A program made the translations under genes and the position numbers. The notes under the pieces were generated by a model, which ran no database searches, was not told the DNA's origin, and was given only the letters and a program-made list of their open reading frames with translations. Below, in pieces: positions 30,490-41,653 of a DNA stretch of 64,000 bases. Every line of letters begins with the position of its first letter. Within the stretch, counting starts at the first letter, position 1. The stretch spans positions 65,188,412-65,252,411 of the forward strand of contig OY755240.1 in NCBI GenBank assembly GCA_963576725.1. The letters run 5' to 3'. The DNA is from Azorinus chamasolen (taxonomy: Eukaryota; Mollusca; Bivalvia; Cardiida; Solecurtidae).

Positions 30490-31835
30490 TAGTTTGGTGA
30501 AAACCGGGCGGGTTGTTGGGCGGGTGGCTGCCGTCGTTAACAAAACTTAACATTGCTTATAACTTCTTAATTACTTAAGCTAGACAGTTCATATTTGGTA
30601 TGCAGATAGCTTGGTTGAAGGCCTTTCACTTGATACAGGGATAAATGAAATCAGGTCAAGGTCAAGGTCACTATTTTGAAAACTTTTCCGTTTTTATCAA
30701 ATTTTAACATTGCTATAACTACAAATGCTAGGCAATTCATCCTTGGTATACAGAAGGCTTTGGTAAAGGCCTTTCAGTTGATATAAAGATACTTGAGATT
30801 AGGTCAAGGTCAAGGTCACTATTTTGACAAGTTTGCCATCATCGAAAAACTTCAACATTTGTTTTAACTTCTGAACCACATATACTAGACAATTCATATA
30901 TGGTATGAAGATAGCTTTGGTGAAGGCCTTTCAGTTAATACATTAACAAGGATACATGGAATTGGGTCAAGGTCAAGATCACTATTTTCAAAACTTGGCT
31001 GTTTTTAAATTTTTTTTAACATTTTGCTATAACTTCTGATCCTCAAAAGCTAGGCAATTCACCTTTGGTATTCAGCTTTGGTAAATACCTTACAGATGAT
31101 ATAAAGATACCTGAAATCAGCCCAAGGTCACTACTTTGAAAACTTGGCTGTTATCAAAATTTTGTTATAACTTCTGAACTACATATGCTAGACAGTTCAT
31201 ATTTGGTATGCAGATAGCTTGGGTGAAGTCCTTTCACTTGATACAAGGATACATGAAATCAGATCAAGGTCAAGGTCACTATTTTGAACACTTAGTCGTT
31301 TTTAACAAACTTTAACATTGCTATATGTTCTGAACTACAAATGCAATGCTAGGCAATTCATCTTTGGTATACAGATGGCTTTGTTGCCTTTCAGTTGATA
31401 TTTAATATTAGGTAAAGGTCAAGGTCATTATTCTGACAAGTTTGCCATCATTGAAAAACTTCAACATTTTGTCTTAACTTCTGAACCACATATGCTAGGC
31501 AATTAATATATGGTATTGAGATAGCTTTGCCTTTCAGTTGATACAAAGATACATAAAATTGGGTCACGGTCACTATTTTGAAAACCTAGCTGTTTTTAAC
31601 ACACTTTAACATTTTGTTATAACTGCTGATCCATAAACGCTATGCAATTCACCTTTGGTATTTAGATAGCTTTGGTAAGGACCTTACAGATGACATAAAG
31701 ATACCTGAAATCAGGTTAAGGTCAAGGTCACTATTTTGAAAACTTGGTTGTCATTAAAATAAATTTATAACTTCTGAACTACATATGCGAGACAATTTAT
31801 ATTTGGTATGCAGATAGCTTTCTCCTCCTGTAATT
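30490..31835. repeat. Tandem array of about 150-bp units
   Basis: About eight units with AGGTCAAGGTCAAGGTCACT, TTTTGAAAACTTGGC, TAACTTCTGAACTACATATG, CTAGACAATTCATATTTGG and GCAGATAGCTTTGGTGAAGG. The GTCAAGGTCACTATTTTG word recurs near 30657, 30805, 30965, 31122, 31268, 31418, 31565 and 31716. The head (GGCGGGTTGTTGGGCGGGTGG at 30508) is G-rich. It probably belongs to another Helitron-like core, but no end signature is seen. Confidence 0.8.
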
Positions 31836-31903
31836 AGTTTGACGTTGTGAATTAACGAGCTTTCTCCACCTGTAATTAGTTTGACGTCGTGAATTAACGG
31901 AAA
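31818..31903. repeat. 42-bp tandem duplication
   Basis: GCTTTCTCCTCCTGTAATTAG continuing to GTGAATTAACGA is directly repeated once with three substitutions (CTCC to CACC, GTTGTG to GTCGTG, and the last base). Confidence 0.85.
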
Positions 31904-32122
31904 CTGTGTTGAAGCGACGTAAAAAGCTTTATTAATAAAAAATCATTAGGTAAATTGTTAACATTAAAAAAATCAGGCTTTAATTTGGTTTCAGCATTTT
32001 TTGCTTGTCATGCTTTTTTCCCCTCGCCGACATTTTCCTATCCAGCTATCCTCCCAGTTAACCTGGACCCTTTACTGGATTGCTCTGAAATTTCAGCAAG
32101 TGTCCACCCCGATTCTGTTTTT

Positions 32123-35104
32123 TATGCCCCCAAAAGCGGGCATATAGTAATCGCATTGTCCGTCTTTCCGTCCGTCTGCACTCACGAAAGGGTAGTTGTG
32201 TGACTTTTTATACCCCCCTTTTGAAAAAATGGGGGTATATTGCTTTGCACATGTCGGTCGGTCGGTCGGTCTGTCGGTCGGTCGGTCGGTCGGTCGGTCG
32301 GTCGGTAGATCGATGGTTTCCGAATGATAACTAATAAACAACTTGGCCTAGAATCTTCAAACTTGCTGTGGTGGTTGGTCATGACAAGTAGATGACCCCT
32401 ATTGTTTTTGAGGTCACTAGGTCAAAGGTCAAGGTCACCATGACCTAAAATGGTAAAATAGTTTCCGATCAATAACTGCTCAAGGGTTTGGCTTGGGATC
32501 TTCATACTTGCTGTGGTGGTTGGTCATGACCACTAGATGACCCCTATTGATTTTGAGATCACAAGGTCAAAGGTCAAGGTCACCATGACCTTAACTGGTT
32601 AAATGGTTTCTGATCAATAACTGCTCAAGGGTTTAGCTTAGAATCTTCAAACTTGCTGTGGTGGTTGGTCATGACCACTAGATGACCCCTATTGATTTTG
32701 AGGTCACAAGGTCAAAGGTCAAGGTCACCATGACCTTAAGTGGTTAAATGGTTTCCGATCAATAACTGCTCAAGGGTTTAGCTTAGAATCTTCAAACTTG
32801 CAGTGGTAGTTGGTCATGACCACTGGATGACCCCTATTGTTTTTTAGGTCACTAGGTCAAAGGTCAAGGTCACCATGACCTTAACTGGTAAAATGGTTTC
32901 TGATCAATAACTGCTCAAGGGTTTGACTTAGGATCTTCAAATTTGCTTAGGTGGTTGGTCATGACAACTACATGAGTCCTATTGTTTTTTAGGTCACTAG
33001 GTCAAAGGTCAAGGTCACCATGACCTTAACTGGTGAAATGGTTTGCGATCAATAACTGCTCAAGGGTTTGGCTTAGAATCTTCAAATTTGCTGTGGTGGT
33101 TGGTAATGACCACTAGATGACTCCTATTGTTTTTTAGGTCACTAGGTCAAAGGTCAAGGTCACTATGCTCTTAACTTGTTCAATGGTTTCCGATCAATAA
33201 CTGCTCAAGGGTTTGGTATAGTATCTTCAAACTTGCTGCGGTAGTTGGTCATGACAACTGGATGACCCGTATTGTTTTTGAGGTCACTAGGTCAAAGGTC
33301 AAGGTCACCATGACCATAACTTATAAAACGGTTTCTGATCAATAACTGCTCAAGGGTTTGGCTTAGGATCTTCAAATTTGCTTAGGTGGTTGGTCATGAC
33401 AACTAGATGAGCCCTGTTGTTTTTTAGGTCACTAGGTCAAAGGTCAAGGTCACCATGACCTTAACTGGTGAAATAGTTTCCGATCAATAACTGCTCAAGG
33501 GTTTGGCTTAGGATCTTCAAACTTGCTGTGGTGGTTGGTCATGACCGATAGATAAGCCCTATTGTTTTTGAGGTCAAAGGTCAAGGTCACCATGACCTTA
33601 ACTGGTGAAATGGTTTCCAATCAATAACTGCTCAAGGGTTTGGTTCGGGATCTTCAAACTTGCTGTGGTAGTTGGTCGTGACCACTAGATGACCCCTATA
33701 GTTGTTGAGGTCACTAGGTCAAAGGTCAAGGTCACCATGACCTTAACTTGTGAAATGTTTTCAGATCAATAAATGATCAGTGGTTTGGCTTAGGATTTTC
33801 AAAGTTGCTGTGGTGATTAGTCATGACCGCTAGATGACCTCTATAGTTGAGGTCACTAGATCAAAGGTCAGGGGGTCTGGGGGTATACATGTTTTACAAA
33901 CATCTCTTGTTTTAACTAGTCCCACAAGTAAAATCATTTCAATATAACTTGGCACAAATGTTCACCACGCAAAGACAATGTGTTGCGTTTAACTCCCAGG
34001 TCCATAGGTCAAAGGTCAAGGTCACAGGGTACAATTACTTTGTCACAAATTTCGTTTCCGGCCTGTAACTTCTTTATCTGTCAATGGATTTCAATATAAC
34101 TTGGCACAAATGTTCACCACACAAAGACGATGTGACGCGTTCAACTCCCAGGTCCATGGGTCAAAGGTCAAGGTCACAGGATAAAATAACTTCGTAACAA
34201 AGTTCGTGTCCGGTCTGTAACTTCTTTATCTATCAATGGATTTCAATATAACTTGGCACAAATGTTCACCACACAAAGACGATGTGTCGCTTTCAACTCC
34301 CAGGTCCATAGGTCAAAGGTCAAAGTCACAGGGTACAATTACTTTGTCACAAATATCGTGTCCGGTCTGTAACTTCTTTATCTATTGATGGATTTCAATA
34401 TAACTTGCCACAAATTTTCACCACACAAAGACGATGTGTTGCGTTCAACTCCAAGGTCCATAGGTCAAAGGTCAAGGTCACAGGGTAAAATAACTTCATA
34501 ACAAATTTCGTGTCCGGTCTGTAACTTCTTTATCTATCAATGGATTTCAATATAACTTGGCACAAATGTTCACCGCACAAAGACGATGTGTCGCTGTCAG
34601 CTCCCAGGTCCATAGGTCAAAGGTCAAGGTCACAGGGTACAATTACTTTGTCACAAATTTTCAGTGTCCGGTCTGTAACTTCTTAATATATCAATGGATT
34701 TCAATATGATTTGGCACAAATGTTCACCAGACAGAGACGATGTGTCGCTTTCAACTCCCTGGTCCATGGGTCAAAGGTCAAGGTCACAGAATACAATTAC
34801 TTTGTCATAAATTTCGTGTCGGGTCTGTAACATTTTTATCTATCAATGGATTTCAATATAACTTGGCACAGATGTTCACCAGACAAAGACGATGTGTCGT
34901 GTTCAGCTCCCTGGTCCATATGTCAAAGGTCAAGGTCACAGGGTACAATTACTTGTTTATCTGTGAATGGATTTCAAAGGAACCTTTCACAAATGTTCAC
35001 CTTACACAGACGATGTGTCAACTCCCTGGTCCATGGTTCAAATGTCAAGGTCACATGGTACAATTTTTGGGGGCATTTGTCACGTGACTGTGACATCTCT
35101 TGTT
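32123..35104 (+). mobile_element. H8 Helitron-like element, interrupted by H3
   Basis: The head TATGCCCCC, loop AAAAGC, GGGCATA makes a hairpin (32123-32143). A CCGTCTTTCCGTCCGTC tract follows. The text stops at GTGTGACTTTTT (32208) and resumes at AACTAGTCCCACAAG (33913); the same junction is uninterrupted at 37357-37382. About seven tandem units of about 155 bp follow, with GGTCCATAGGTCAAAGG and TCAATATAACTTGGCAC. The right end GGGGGCAT is complementary to the head, then GTCACGTGACTGTGAC and ATCTCTTGTT. Confidence 0.8.
32209..33910 (+). mobile_element. H3 Helitron-like element with 145-bp core, inside H8
   Basis: The head TATACCCCCC is a hairpin with GGGGGTATA, then a long TCGG tetranucleotide tract (32250-32307). 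About ten to eleven units of 145 bp follow, each with CTTGCTGTGGTGGTTGGTCA, GACCACTAGATGACCCC, AGGTCACTAGGTCAAAGGTC and AAGGTCACCATGACCTTAAC. The right end has GGGGGTATA, then an ATGTTTTACAAACAT stem-loop and CTCTTGTT. Eight units carry a perfect AGGTCAnnnTGACCT palindrome. Confidence 0.85.
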
Positions 35105-35887
35105 GTTTGTAATCTTCGTTCATTATGTGATATCTGTGATAGCAGGTTTGCAAGTGTGTATGCATATCGCGTTTTCATCCCATTTTATATAAATTGAAGG
35201 CTGGGTTAAATTTATTTGCATTCACACTTTAAAGGCATTTCAAAGCTCCTTATATAAGTGACCCCCCTATATACACAGTATCCAGCTGTGCTCCTGCAGT
35301 GTCCAGTCAGGGTCCATAGCCATAAGAGATAAAGTTATGCAATTATACATTGGTCCTCTGTGATGGTAGCCCACCTTATCAGTTTGTGTATCAGATGCTT
35401 GACATTTGGCTCCCAAAATACACAGCATGGGGTTAATGGGTCAACATTCCTTTCGAAATGCATTTAAAACAAAATGACTGCCATCATTGCTGACTATCTG
35501 TGTCACATTGCACACCTATAAAGGTGAGAAATTAACAATAGAGCTGTAACACTGTAGCATAAAGAGGTGCGATAATCTTAAGCACCACCAATCTCACTGA
35601 ACCGAGTTCACCGACATAAACAATGGGATTAATGAAGGTAGGGGCCTGCCTACACATCCGAATTATCACATTTTCCGAGCTTTACATATCCCAATAATTG
35701 CATCTTTTGTATATAGAAAACAATAGGCAGTGTACGTGGACTTCGTAATACTTACAGTTAATCCAGTCATTACGAGAAATGCAATTAGACTATATATATC
35801 GATTGTCTTAGAGACTTAGAGACTTTCACCCTGCAATTAAACAACCACCTGCCTAAAAATATCTCAATTTCTTCAACTAGAATTCCG
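35105..35887. other. Interior of the 5.9-kb pogo-like element, no gene
   Basis: Unique text with a CCGAATTATCACATTTTCCGAG stretch that mirrors the left interior of the host element. A poly-A/T-rich intron-like composition. No splice-bounded open frame or tandem repeat seen. Confidence 0.4.
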
Positions 35888-35909
35888 GTTTAGAGGGGTT
35901 TTACTGTAT

Positions 35910-36189
35910 TTCATAGAAAACTGAAATCTTAGGAGCCTCATTGTGAGAGATTCAGGGCAACTTATGGAATTACAGTTTCCACAGATACCATAATATCCAA
36001 CTGTAGATATGCCATATAAATAAATTAGCTAAAAATTGGCTAAGGTGCATCAGTTTCCTAACCAAACAGGACATCAATATGGCTCCAGACAGGGGGGGGG
36101 GGGAAAGTGTATGGAATAGCTATATGAAAGTAACAAAGGTCCATAATGCTGTTATAAATATATGGATTGTAATAACCTTTAGCAAGTAT
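35910..36189. other. Intron spacer
   Basis: Nothing recognised except a run of G residues at 36092-36103 (CAGGGGGGGGGGGGAAAG). Confidence 0.35.
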
Positions 36190-36312
36190 TAATCCATTCC
36201 TTCATATTGAATGCTTTTGACATATCTGTTAAAGTCATGGTTTGAAACCACTGTGATGAATAGATCATTTGCTCCTATGGAGCAAATGCTTTACATGTAT
36301 TCATTTAATTTA
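36190..36312. mobile_element. M3 MITE, copy f, left part only
   Basis: TTAATCCATTCCTTCATATTG (36190), TGCTTTTGACATATCTG and the palindrome GAAACCACTGTGATGAATAG / GCTCCTATGGAGCAAATGC, cut by the H3 insertion at 36313. The right half was not found beyond the inserts. Confidence 0.6.
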
Positions 36313-37255
36313 TTATACCCAACGTTTGAAAAAATGGGGGTATATTGCTTTGCACATGTTGGTCGGTCGGTCTGTCAGACGGTCAGTTGGTGGATCGTTG
36401 GTTTCTAATCGATAACTAATAAATGACTTGGCGTAGAATCTTCAAGCTTGCTATGGTGGTTGGTCATGACAACTAGATGACCCCTAGGTCAAAGGTCAAA
36501 GTCTATTACCTTAACTGGTGAAATAGTTTCCGATCAATAACTGCTCAAGGGTTTGGCTTAGGAACTTCAAACTTGCTGTTGTGGTTGGTCATGAACACTA
36601 GATGAACCCTATTGTTTTTTAGATCACTAGGTTAAAGGTCAAGGTCACCATGACCTTAACTGGTTAAATGGTTACTGATCAATAACTGCTCAAGGGTTTG
36701 ACTTAAAATATTCAAACATGCTTTGGTGGTTGGTCATGGCCACTAGATGACCCCTATTGTTTTTTTAGGTCACTAAGTCAAAGGTCAAGGTCACCATGAC
36801 CTTAACTTGTGAAATGGTTTTTGATCAATAACTGCTCAAGGGTTTGGCTTAAGATCTTCAAACTTGCTGTGGTATTTGATCATGACCACTAGATGACCCG
36901 TATTGTACTTGAGGTCACTAGATCAAAGGTCAAGGTCACCGTGAACTTTACTGATGAAATGGTTTCTGATTTATAACTGCTCAATTGTTTGTTTGGGATC
37001 TTCAAACTTTTTGTGGTGGTTGGCCGTGACCACTACATGACCCCAATAGTTGTTGAGGGCACTAGGTCAAAGGTCAAGGTCACCATGCCCTTAACTTGTG
37101 AAATGTTTTCAGATCAATAAATGATCAGTGGTTTGTCTTAGGATCTTCAAAGTTGCTGTGGTGATTAGTCATGACCACTAGATGACCTATAGTTGAGGTC
37201 ACTAGATTAAAGGTCAGGGGTTCTGGGGGTATACATGTTTTACAAACATTTCTTG
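36313..37255 (+). mobile_element. H3 Helitron-like element, copy 2
   Basis: Head TATACCCAACG...GGGGGTATATTGC with a short GGTCGGTCGG tract, about six 145-bp units, and a right end CTGGGGGTATACATG with stem-loop and TTTCTTGATA (the terminal CTCTTGTT is mutated). Two units retain perfect AGGTCAnnnTGACCT palindromes (36642 and 36788). Older than the 32209 copy. Confidence 0.75.
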
Positions 37256-37344
37256 ATATAATGTTTATACGCCCACCTAATAAAGGTGGTCGTATATTGT
37301 TGTGGCCCTGTCCGTCCGTTCGTTCGTTCGTCCGCACGCACCAA

Positions 37345-37588
37345 AGGGTAGTTGTGTGACTTTTTCTAACTAGTCCCACAAGTAAAATCATTAACCTGGC
37401 CATCTCTTGTGACATTAACCTGGCCATTTCTTGTGACATTAACCTGGCCAGTTGTGGGACATAGGGTTAGGGTTAGGGTTAGCTTCCAGATCATTCTTTT
37501 CCAAAGTTAGAGCCAAAAATAGTTTTTCTTGTGGGACTAGTCACACAAGAAAAGATCAAAGGAAAAAGTCACACAACTACCCATCCGT
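37345..37588. repeat. Palindromic block with a 25-bp minisatellite and telomere-like repeats
   Basis: GGGTAGTTGTGTGACTTTTT (37347) is repeated in inverse as AAAAAGTCACACAACTACCC (37565-37584), and CTAGTCCCACAAG as CTTGTGGGACTAG. Between the arms are three copies of a 25-bp unit (CATTAACCTGGCCATCTCTT; 37389-37452) and TAGGGTTAGGGTTAGGGTTA (37462-37482). The arm text also occurs in the H8 head (32185-32208 and 33913-33930), so an H8-type head was copied here. Confidence 0.75.
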
Positions 37589-39317
37589 TAGCATGTCCGT
37601 TAGTTCGTCCGTCAACATTTTGTTTGTCCGCTGTTTTCTGGGAAAACTATTTGACAGATATATATGAAACTTCACACAAATGTTTAATGCATCAAGATCT
37701 GAAGCTGCGTTGATTCTGAGGTTCATTTGATTTTTCATTTCGGAGTGATGGCCCTTGTCCTTAAAAAATATGCAAATAATTTGTCCACTGTTTTCTGGGA
37801 AAACTATTTGAGATATATTAATGAAACTTCACACAAATGTTTAATACATCAAGATCTGAAGCTGAGTCGGTTCTGAGGTTCATTTGATTTGGAATTATGG
37901 CCCTTTTACTTAAAAAATAATGCAAATACATGCAATTAATTTATCCGCTGTTTTCTGGGAAAACTGTTAGACAGATATTAATGAAACTTCACACAAATGT
38001 TTAATGCATCAAGATCTGAAGCTGAGTCTATTCTGATGTTCATTTGATTTTTCATTTCAGAGTTATGGCCCTTGTCCTTATAAATATGCAAATAGTTTTT
38101 CTGCTGTTTTCTGGGAAAACTATTTGAGATATATTAATGAAACTTCACACAAATGTTAAATGCATCAAGATCTGAAGCTGAGTCAATTTTAAGGTTCATT
38201 TGATTTGTCTTTTCGGAGTTATGGCCCTTGTATTTAAAAAATAATGCAAATGCATGCAAATAGTTTGTCCGCTGTTTTCTGGGAAAACTGCTTGACAGAT
38301 ATTAATGAAACTTAACACAAATGTTAAATGCATCAAGATCTGAAATTTAATTGATTCTGAGGATCATTTGATATTTCATTTCAGAGTTATGGCCCTTGTC
38401 CTTAACAGATAATGCAAATACATGCAAATAGTTTGTCCGCTGTTTTCTGGGAAAACTATTTGAGAGATATTAATGAAACTTCACACAAATGTTTAATGCA
38501 TCAAGATCTGAAGCTGAGTCGATTCTGAGGTTCATTTGATTTGTCGTTTCGGAGTTATGGCCCTTTTACTTAACAAATAATGCAAATATATGCAAATAGT
38601 TTGTCCGCTGTTTTCTGGGAAAACTATTTGAGAGTTATTAATGAAACTTCACAAAAATGTTTAATGCATCAAGATCTGATGCTGAGTCGATTTTGAGGTT
38701 TATTTGATTTGTCGTTTCGGAGTTATGGCCCTTTTACTTAAAAAATAATGCAAATATATGCATATAGTTTGTCCGCTGTTTTCTGCCAAAACTGTTTTCA
38801 GATATTAATGAAACTTCATACACATGTTTAATGCATCAAGACCTGAAGCTAAGTTGATTCTGAGGATCATTTGATTTGTTGTTTCAGAGTTAAGGCCCTT
38901 GCATTTTAAGAAATAATGCAAATCTATGCAAATATGAGGATGGCCATAACTTTTTCATTTCAAATGATATTTACTTCAATTTTTTTATGGTTAAACCTTA
39001 ATGTGAATTTTCACATATATTGCAGGGGTTTTGATATGTCATTTTATTCTAAAGTTATGGTCCTTGAACTTTGTGTGTTCGTTGCTTTGTAAGTCAGTAA
39101 ACTTTCAGTTTTTCTGTTGTTTTCTGGGAAAACTATTAAAATGATATAAATGAAACTTAACACAAATGTATTAAGCAACAAAATTTGAAGCTGAGTTTAT
39201 TTTGAGGTTTATTCAGTTTGTCTTTACAGAGTTATGGCCATTGCACTTTACAAAAATCTGGAAAAATAAGGATTAGCTGTAACTTTTTTATTTAATAAGA
39301 TATTCACTTCATTTTTT

Positions 39318-41296
39318 AGCTCACCAGAGCACAAAGTGCTCAGGGTGAGCTATTGTGATCGCCCGTTGTCCGTCGTCCGTCGGCGTGCGTCGTTCGTCGT
39401 CCGTCGTCAACAATTTGAACCTTTAAAAATCTTCTCCTCTGAATCTACAGGAATCTCAACTTTCATCTTTGGCACATAGCATCATATTCAGGTCCTCTAC
39501 AAAAGTTATATAAATTATGCCCCTGGGGTCAAAATTGACCCCGCCCCAGGGGTGCCTTGTTTTCAATAGAAACATATAGTAAAACTTTGAAAATCTTCTC
39601 CTCTGAAACCAGAAGCTTCTCAGCTTTCATAATTGGCACTTAGCATCATGTTCAGGTCCTCTACAAAAGTCGTATAAATTATGGCCCTGGGGTCAAAATT
39701 GGCCCCGCCCCAGGGGTGGGCAGTTTTCTATAGAATCATATAGTGCAAATTTGAAAATCTTCTTCTCTGGAACTGGAAGGCTCTCAGCTTTCATATTTGG
39801 CACATAGCATCATGTTCAGGTCCTCTACAAAAGTTATATAAATTATGGCCCCTGTGTCAAAATTGGCCCCGCCCCAGGGGTGGGCAGTTTTCAATGGAAA
39901 CAAATAGTGAAATCTTTGAAAATCTTCTCCTCTGAAACTGGAAGGCTCTCAGCTTTCATATTTGGCACATAGCATCATGTTCAGGTCCTCTACAAAAGTT
40001 ATATAAATTATGGCCCCGGGGTCAAAATTGGCCCCGCCCCAGGGGTGGGCAGGTTTCAAAAGAAACAAATAGTGAAATCTTTGAAAATCTTCTCCTCTGA
40101 AACTCGAAGGTTCTCAGCTTTCATATTTGGCACATAGCATCATGTTCAGGTCCTCTACAAAAGTTATATAAATTATGGCCCCGGGGTCAAAATTGGCCCG
40201 GCCCCAGGGTTGGGCAGGTTTCAAAAGAAACAAATAGTGAAATCTTTGAAAATCTTCTCCTCTGAAACTCGAAGGTTCTCAGCTTTCATATTTGGCACAT
40301 AGCATCATGTTCAGGTCCTCTACAAAAGTTATATAAATTATGGCCCTGGGGTCAAAATTGGCCCCGCCCCAGGGGTGGGCAGTTTTCAATAGAAACAAAT
40401 AGTGAAATCCTTGAAAATCTTTTCCTCTGAAACTGGACGGTTCTCAGCTTTCATATTTGGCACATAGCATCATGTTCAGGTCTTTTACAAAAGTTATATG
40501 AAGTATGGCCCCTTGGTCAAAATTGGCCCCACCCCAGGGTGGGCAGTTTTCAATAGAAACAAATAGTGAAATCTTTGAAAATTTTCTTCTCTGAAACTGG
40601 AAGGCTCTCAGCTTTCATATTTGGCACATAGCATCATGTTCAGGTCCTCTACAAAAGTTATGTAAATTATGGGCCCTGGGTCAAAATTGGCCCGCCCCAG
40701 GGTAGGGCAGTTTTCAATAGAAACAAATATTGAAATCCTTGAAAATCTTTTCCTCTGAAACTGGAAGGTTCTCAGCTTTCATATTTGGCACATAGCATCA
40801 TGTTCAGGTCTTCTACAAAAGTTATATAAAGTATGGCCCCGGGGTCAAAATTGGCCCCGCCCCAGGGGTGGGCAGTTTTCAACAGAAACAAATAGTGAAA
40901 TCTTTGAAAATCTTCTTCTCTGAAACTGGAAGGCTCTCAGCTTTCATATTTGGCACAGAGCATCATGTTCAGGTCCTCTACAAAAGTTATATAAATTATG
41001 ACCCTGGGGTCAAAATTGGCCCAGCCACAAGGGTAGTAGACAGTTTTCAATAGAAACATATTGAGAAAACTTTGAAAATCTTCTTCTCTGAAACTGGAAG
41101 GTTAATCTCAGCTCTCATATTTGGCTCATAGCATCGTGTTCAGGTCCCCTACAAGTTTTTCTAAATTAATTCCCTGGGGTCAAAATTGACCAGCCCCAGG
41201 GCCGGCTAGTTCTCTATAGAAACATAGTGAAAACTTTGAAAATCTTCTCCTCTGATTGTCTGGTGAGCGCTTCAGGGCCATTCTGGCCCTACTGTT
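39318..41296 (+). mobile_element. H2 Helitron-like element, copy 2, inside H1
   Basis: Head AGCTCACCAGAGCAC AAA GTGCTCAGGGTGAGC, a CCGTCGTCCGTCGGCG tract, about eleven units of about 162 bp with CATATTTGGCACATAGCATC and TTGGCCCCGCCCCAGGGG, a right arm TGGTGAGCGCTTC, a GGCCATTCTGGCC stem-loop, and CTACTGTT as a mutated terminal CTCTTGTT. The GC-box word recurs once per unit. Confidence 0.85.
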
Positions 41297-41433
41297 TAAA
41301 AAATAGTATCACCTTAATATGGAAATCAAGATCTGAAGCACAGATTAGAAAATCTCAACACTTATAAGGCATGTTGAATCAGAGAAAGTTTGCAAGTGGG
41401 CGTATTATGTACCGTATGCGGTACTCTTGTTTA

Positions 41434-41500
41434 TATTAACAATAAGTTTTTGTGTCAGCTGCGAGCAGGTGACACATGTGTTCCTCCGAACACTCTTGTT
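41434..41500 (+). mobile_element. 3' end fragment of another Helitron-like family
   Basis: Text TTTTTGTGTCAGCTGCGAGC, AGGTGACACATG, then a GTGTTCCTCCGAACAC stem-loop and TCTTGTT. The same tail occurs at 54371-54390 plus 55681-55724, where a hAT-like element interrupts it. No head is seen at either site. Confidence 0.55.
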
Positions 41501-41653
41501 CTGTGTTTAGTGGCAGCCATTACAGAATTTTCTCCACTTGAACTGTGGGTATTTTTGTCCTGTTACATGGGTAATTTGTGTCACAAACTTGGATTTGCAA
41601 TCAAGGTTGCCGTGCAGGGGTATTCATCACCTTTAGTGATAGTTCTAGTTTTT
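41501..41653. other. Short intron spacer
   Basis: No repeat or gene recognised. Confidence 0.3.

Larger units (their letters stand above)
29988..35909. mobile_element. pogo-like non-autonomous element, expanded to 5.9 kb by nested inserts
   Basis: The left end AGTAAAACCCCTCTAAACCG (29987-30010) and right end (reverse, about 35886-35908) share about 21 identical bases, with TA at both outer sides. CCGAATTAT and TTCCGAG words occur in inverted order just inside each end (30070-30105 and 35660-35680). It contains a pogo-like MITE, a 150-bp tandem array, and the H8 element with H3 inside it. The length is due to insertions; no transposase seen. Confidence 0.6.
37266..41430 (+). mobile_element. 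H1 Helitron-like element, copy 2, with palindromic insert and H2 inside
   Basis: Head TATACGCCCACC with hairpin partner, a short GTTC tract (37316-37331), then a foreign palindromic block (37345-37588). A leader TCAACATTTTGTTTGTCCGC and about nine units of about 160 bp run to 39316. The H2 element 39318-41296 interrupts the right arm, which resumes at AAAAAATAGTATCACC and ends GTGGGCGTATTA, stem-loop and CTCTTGTT (41430). The right arm matches 3985-4110 when H2 is removed. Confidence 0.85.

Noticed and set aside
32093..32382. Open frames rich in TDRPTDRP
   Set aside because: Translation of the TCGG tetranucleotide tract in H3.
37462..37482. True telomere
   Set aside because: Only about three and a half units, within an H1 element, and flanked by ordinary sequence on both sides.
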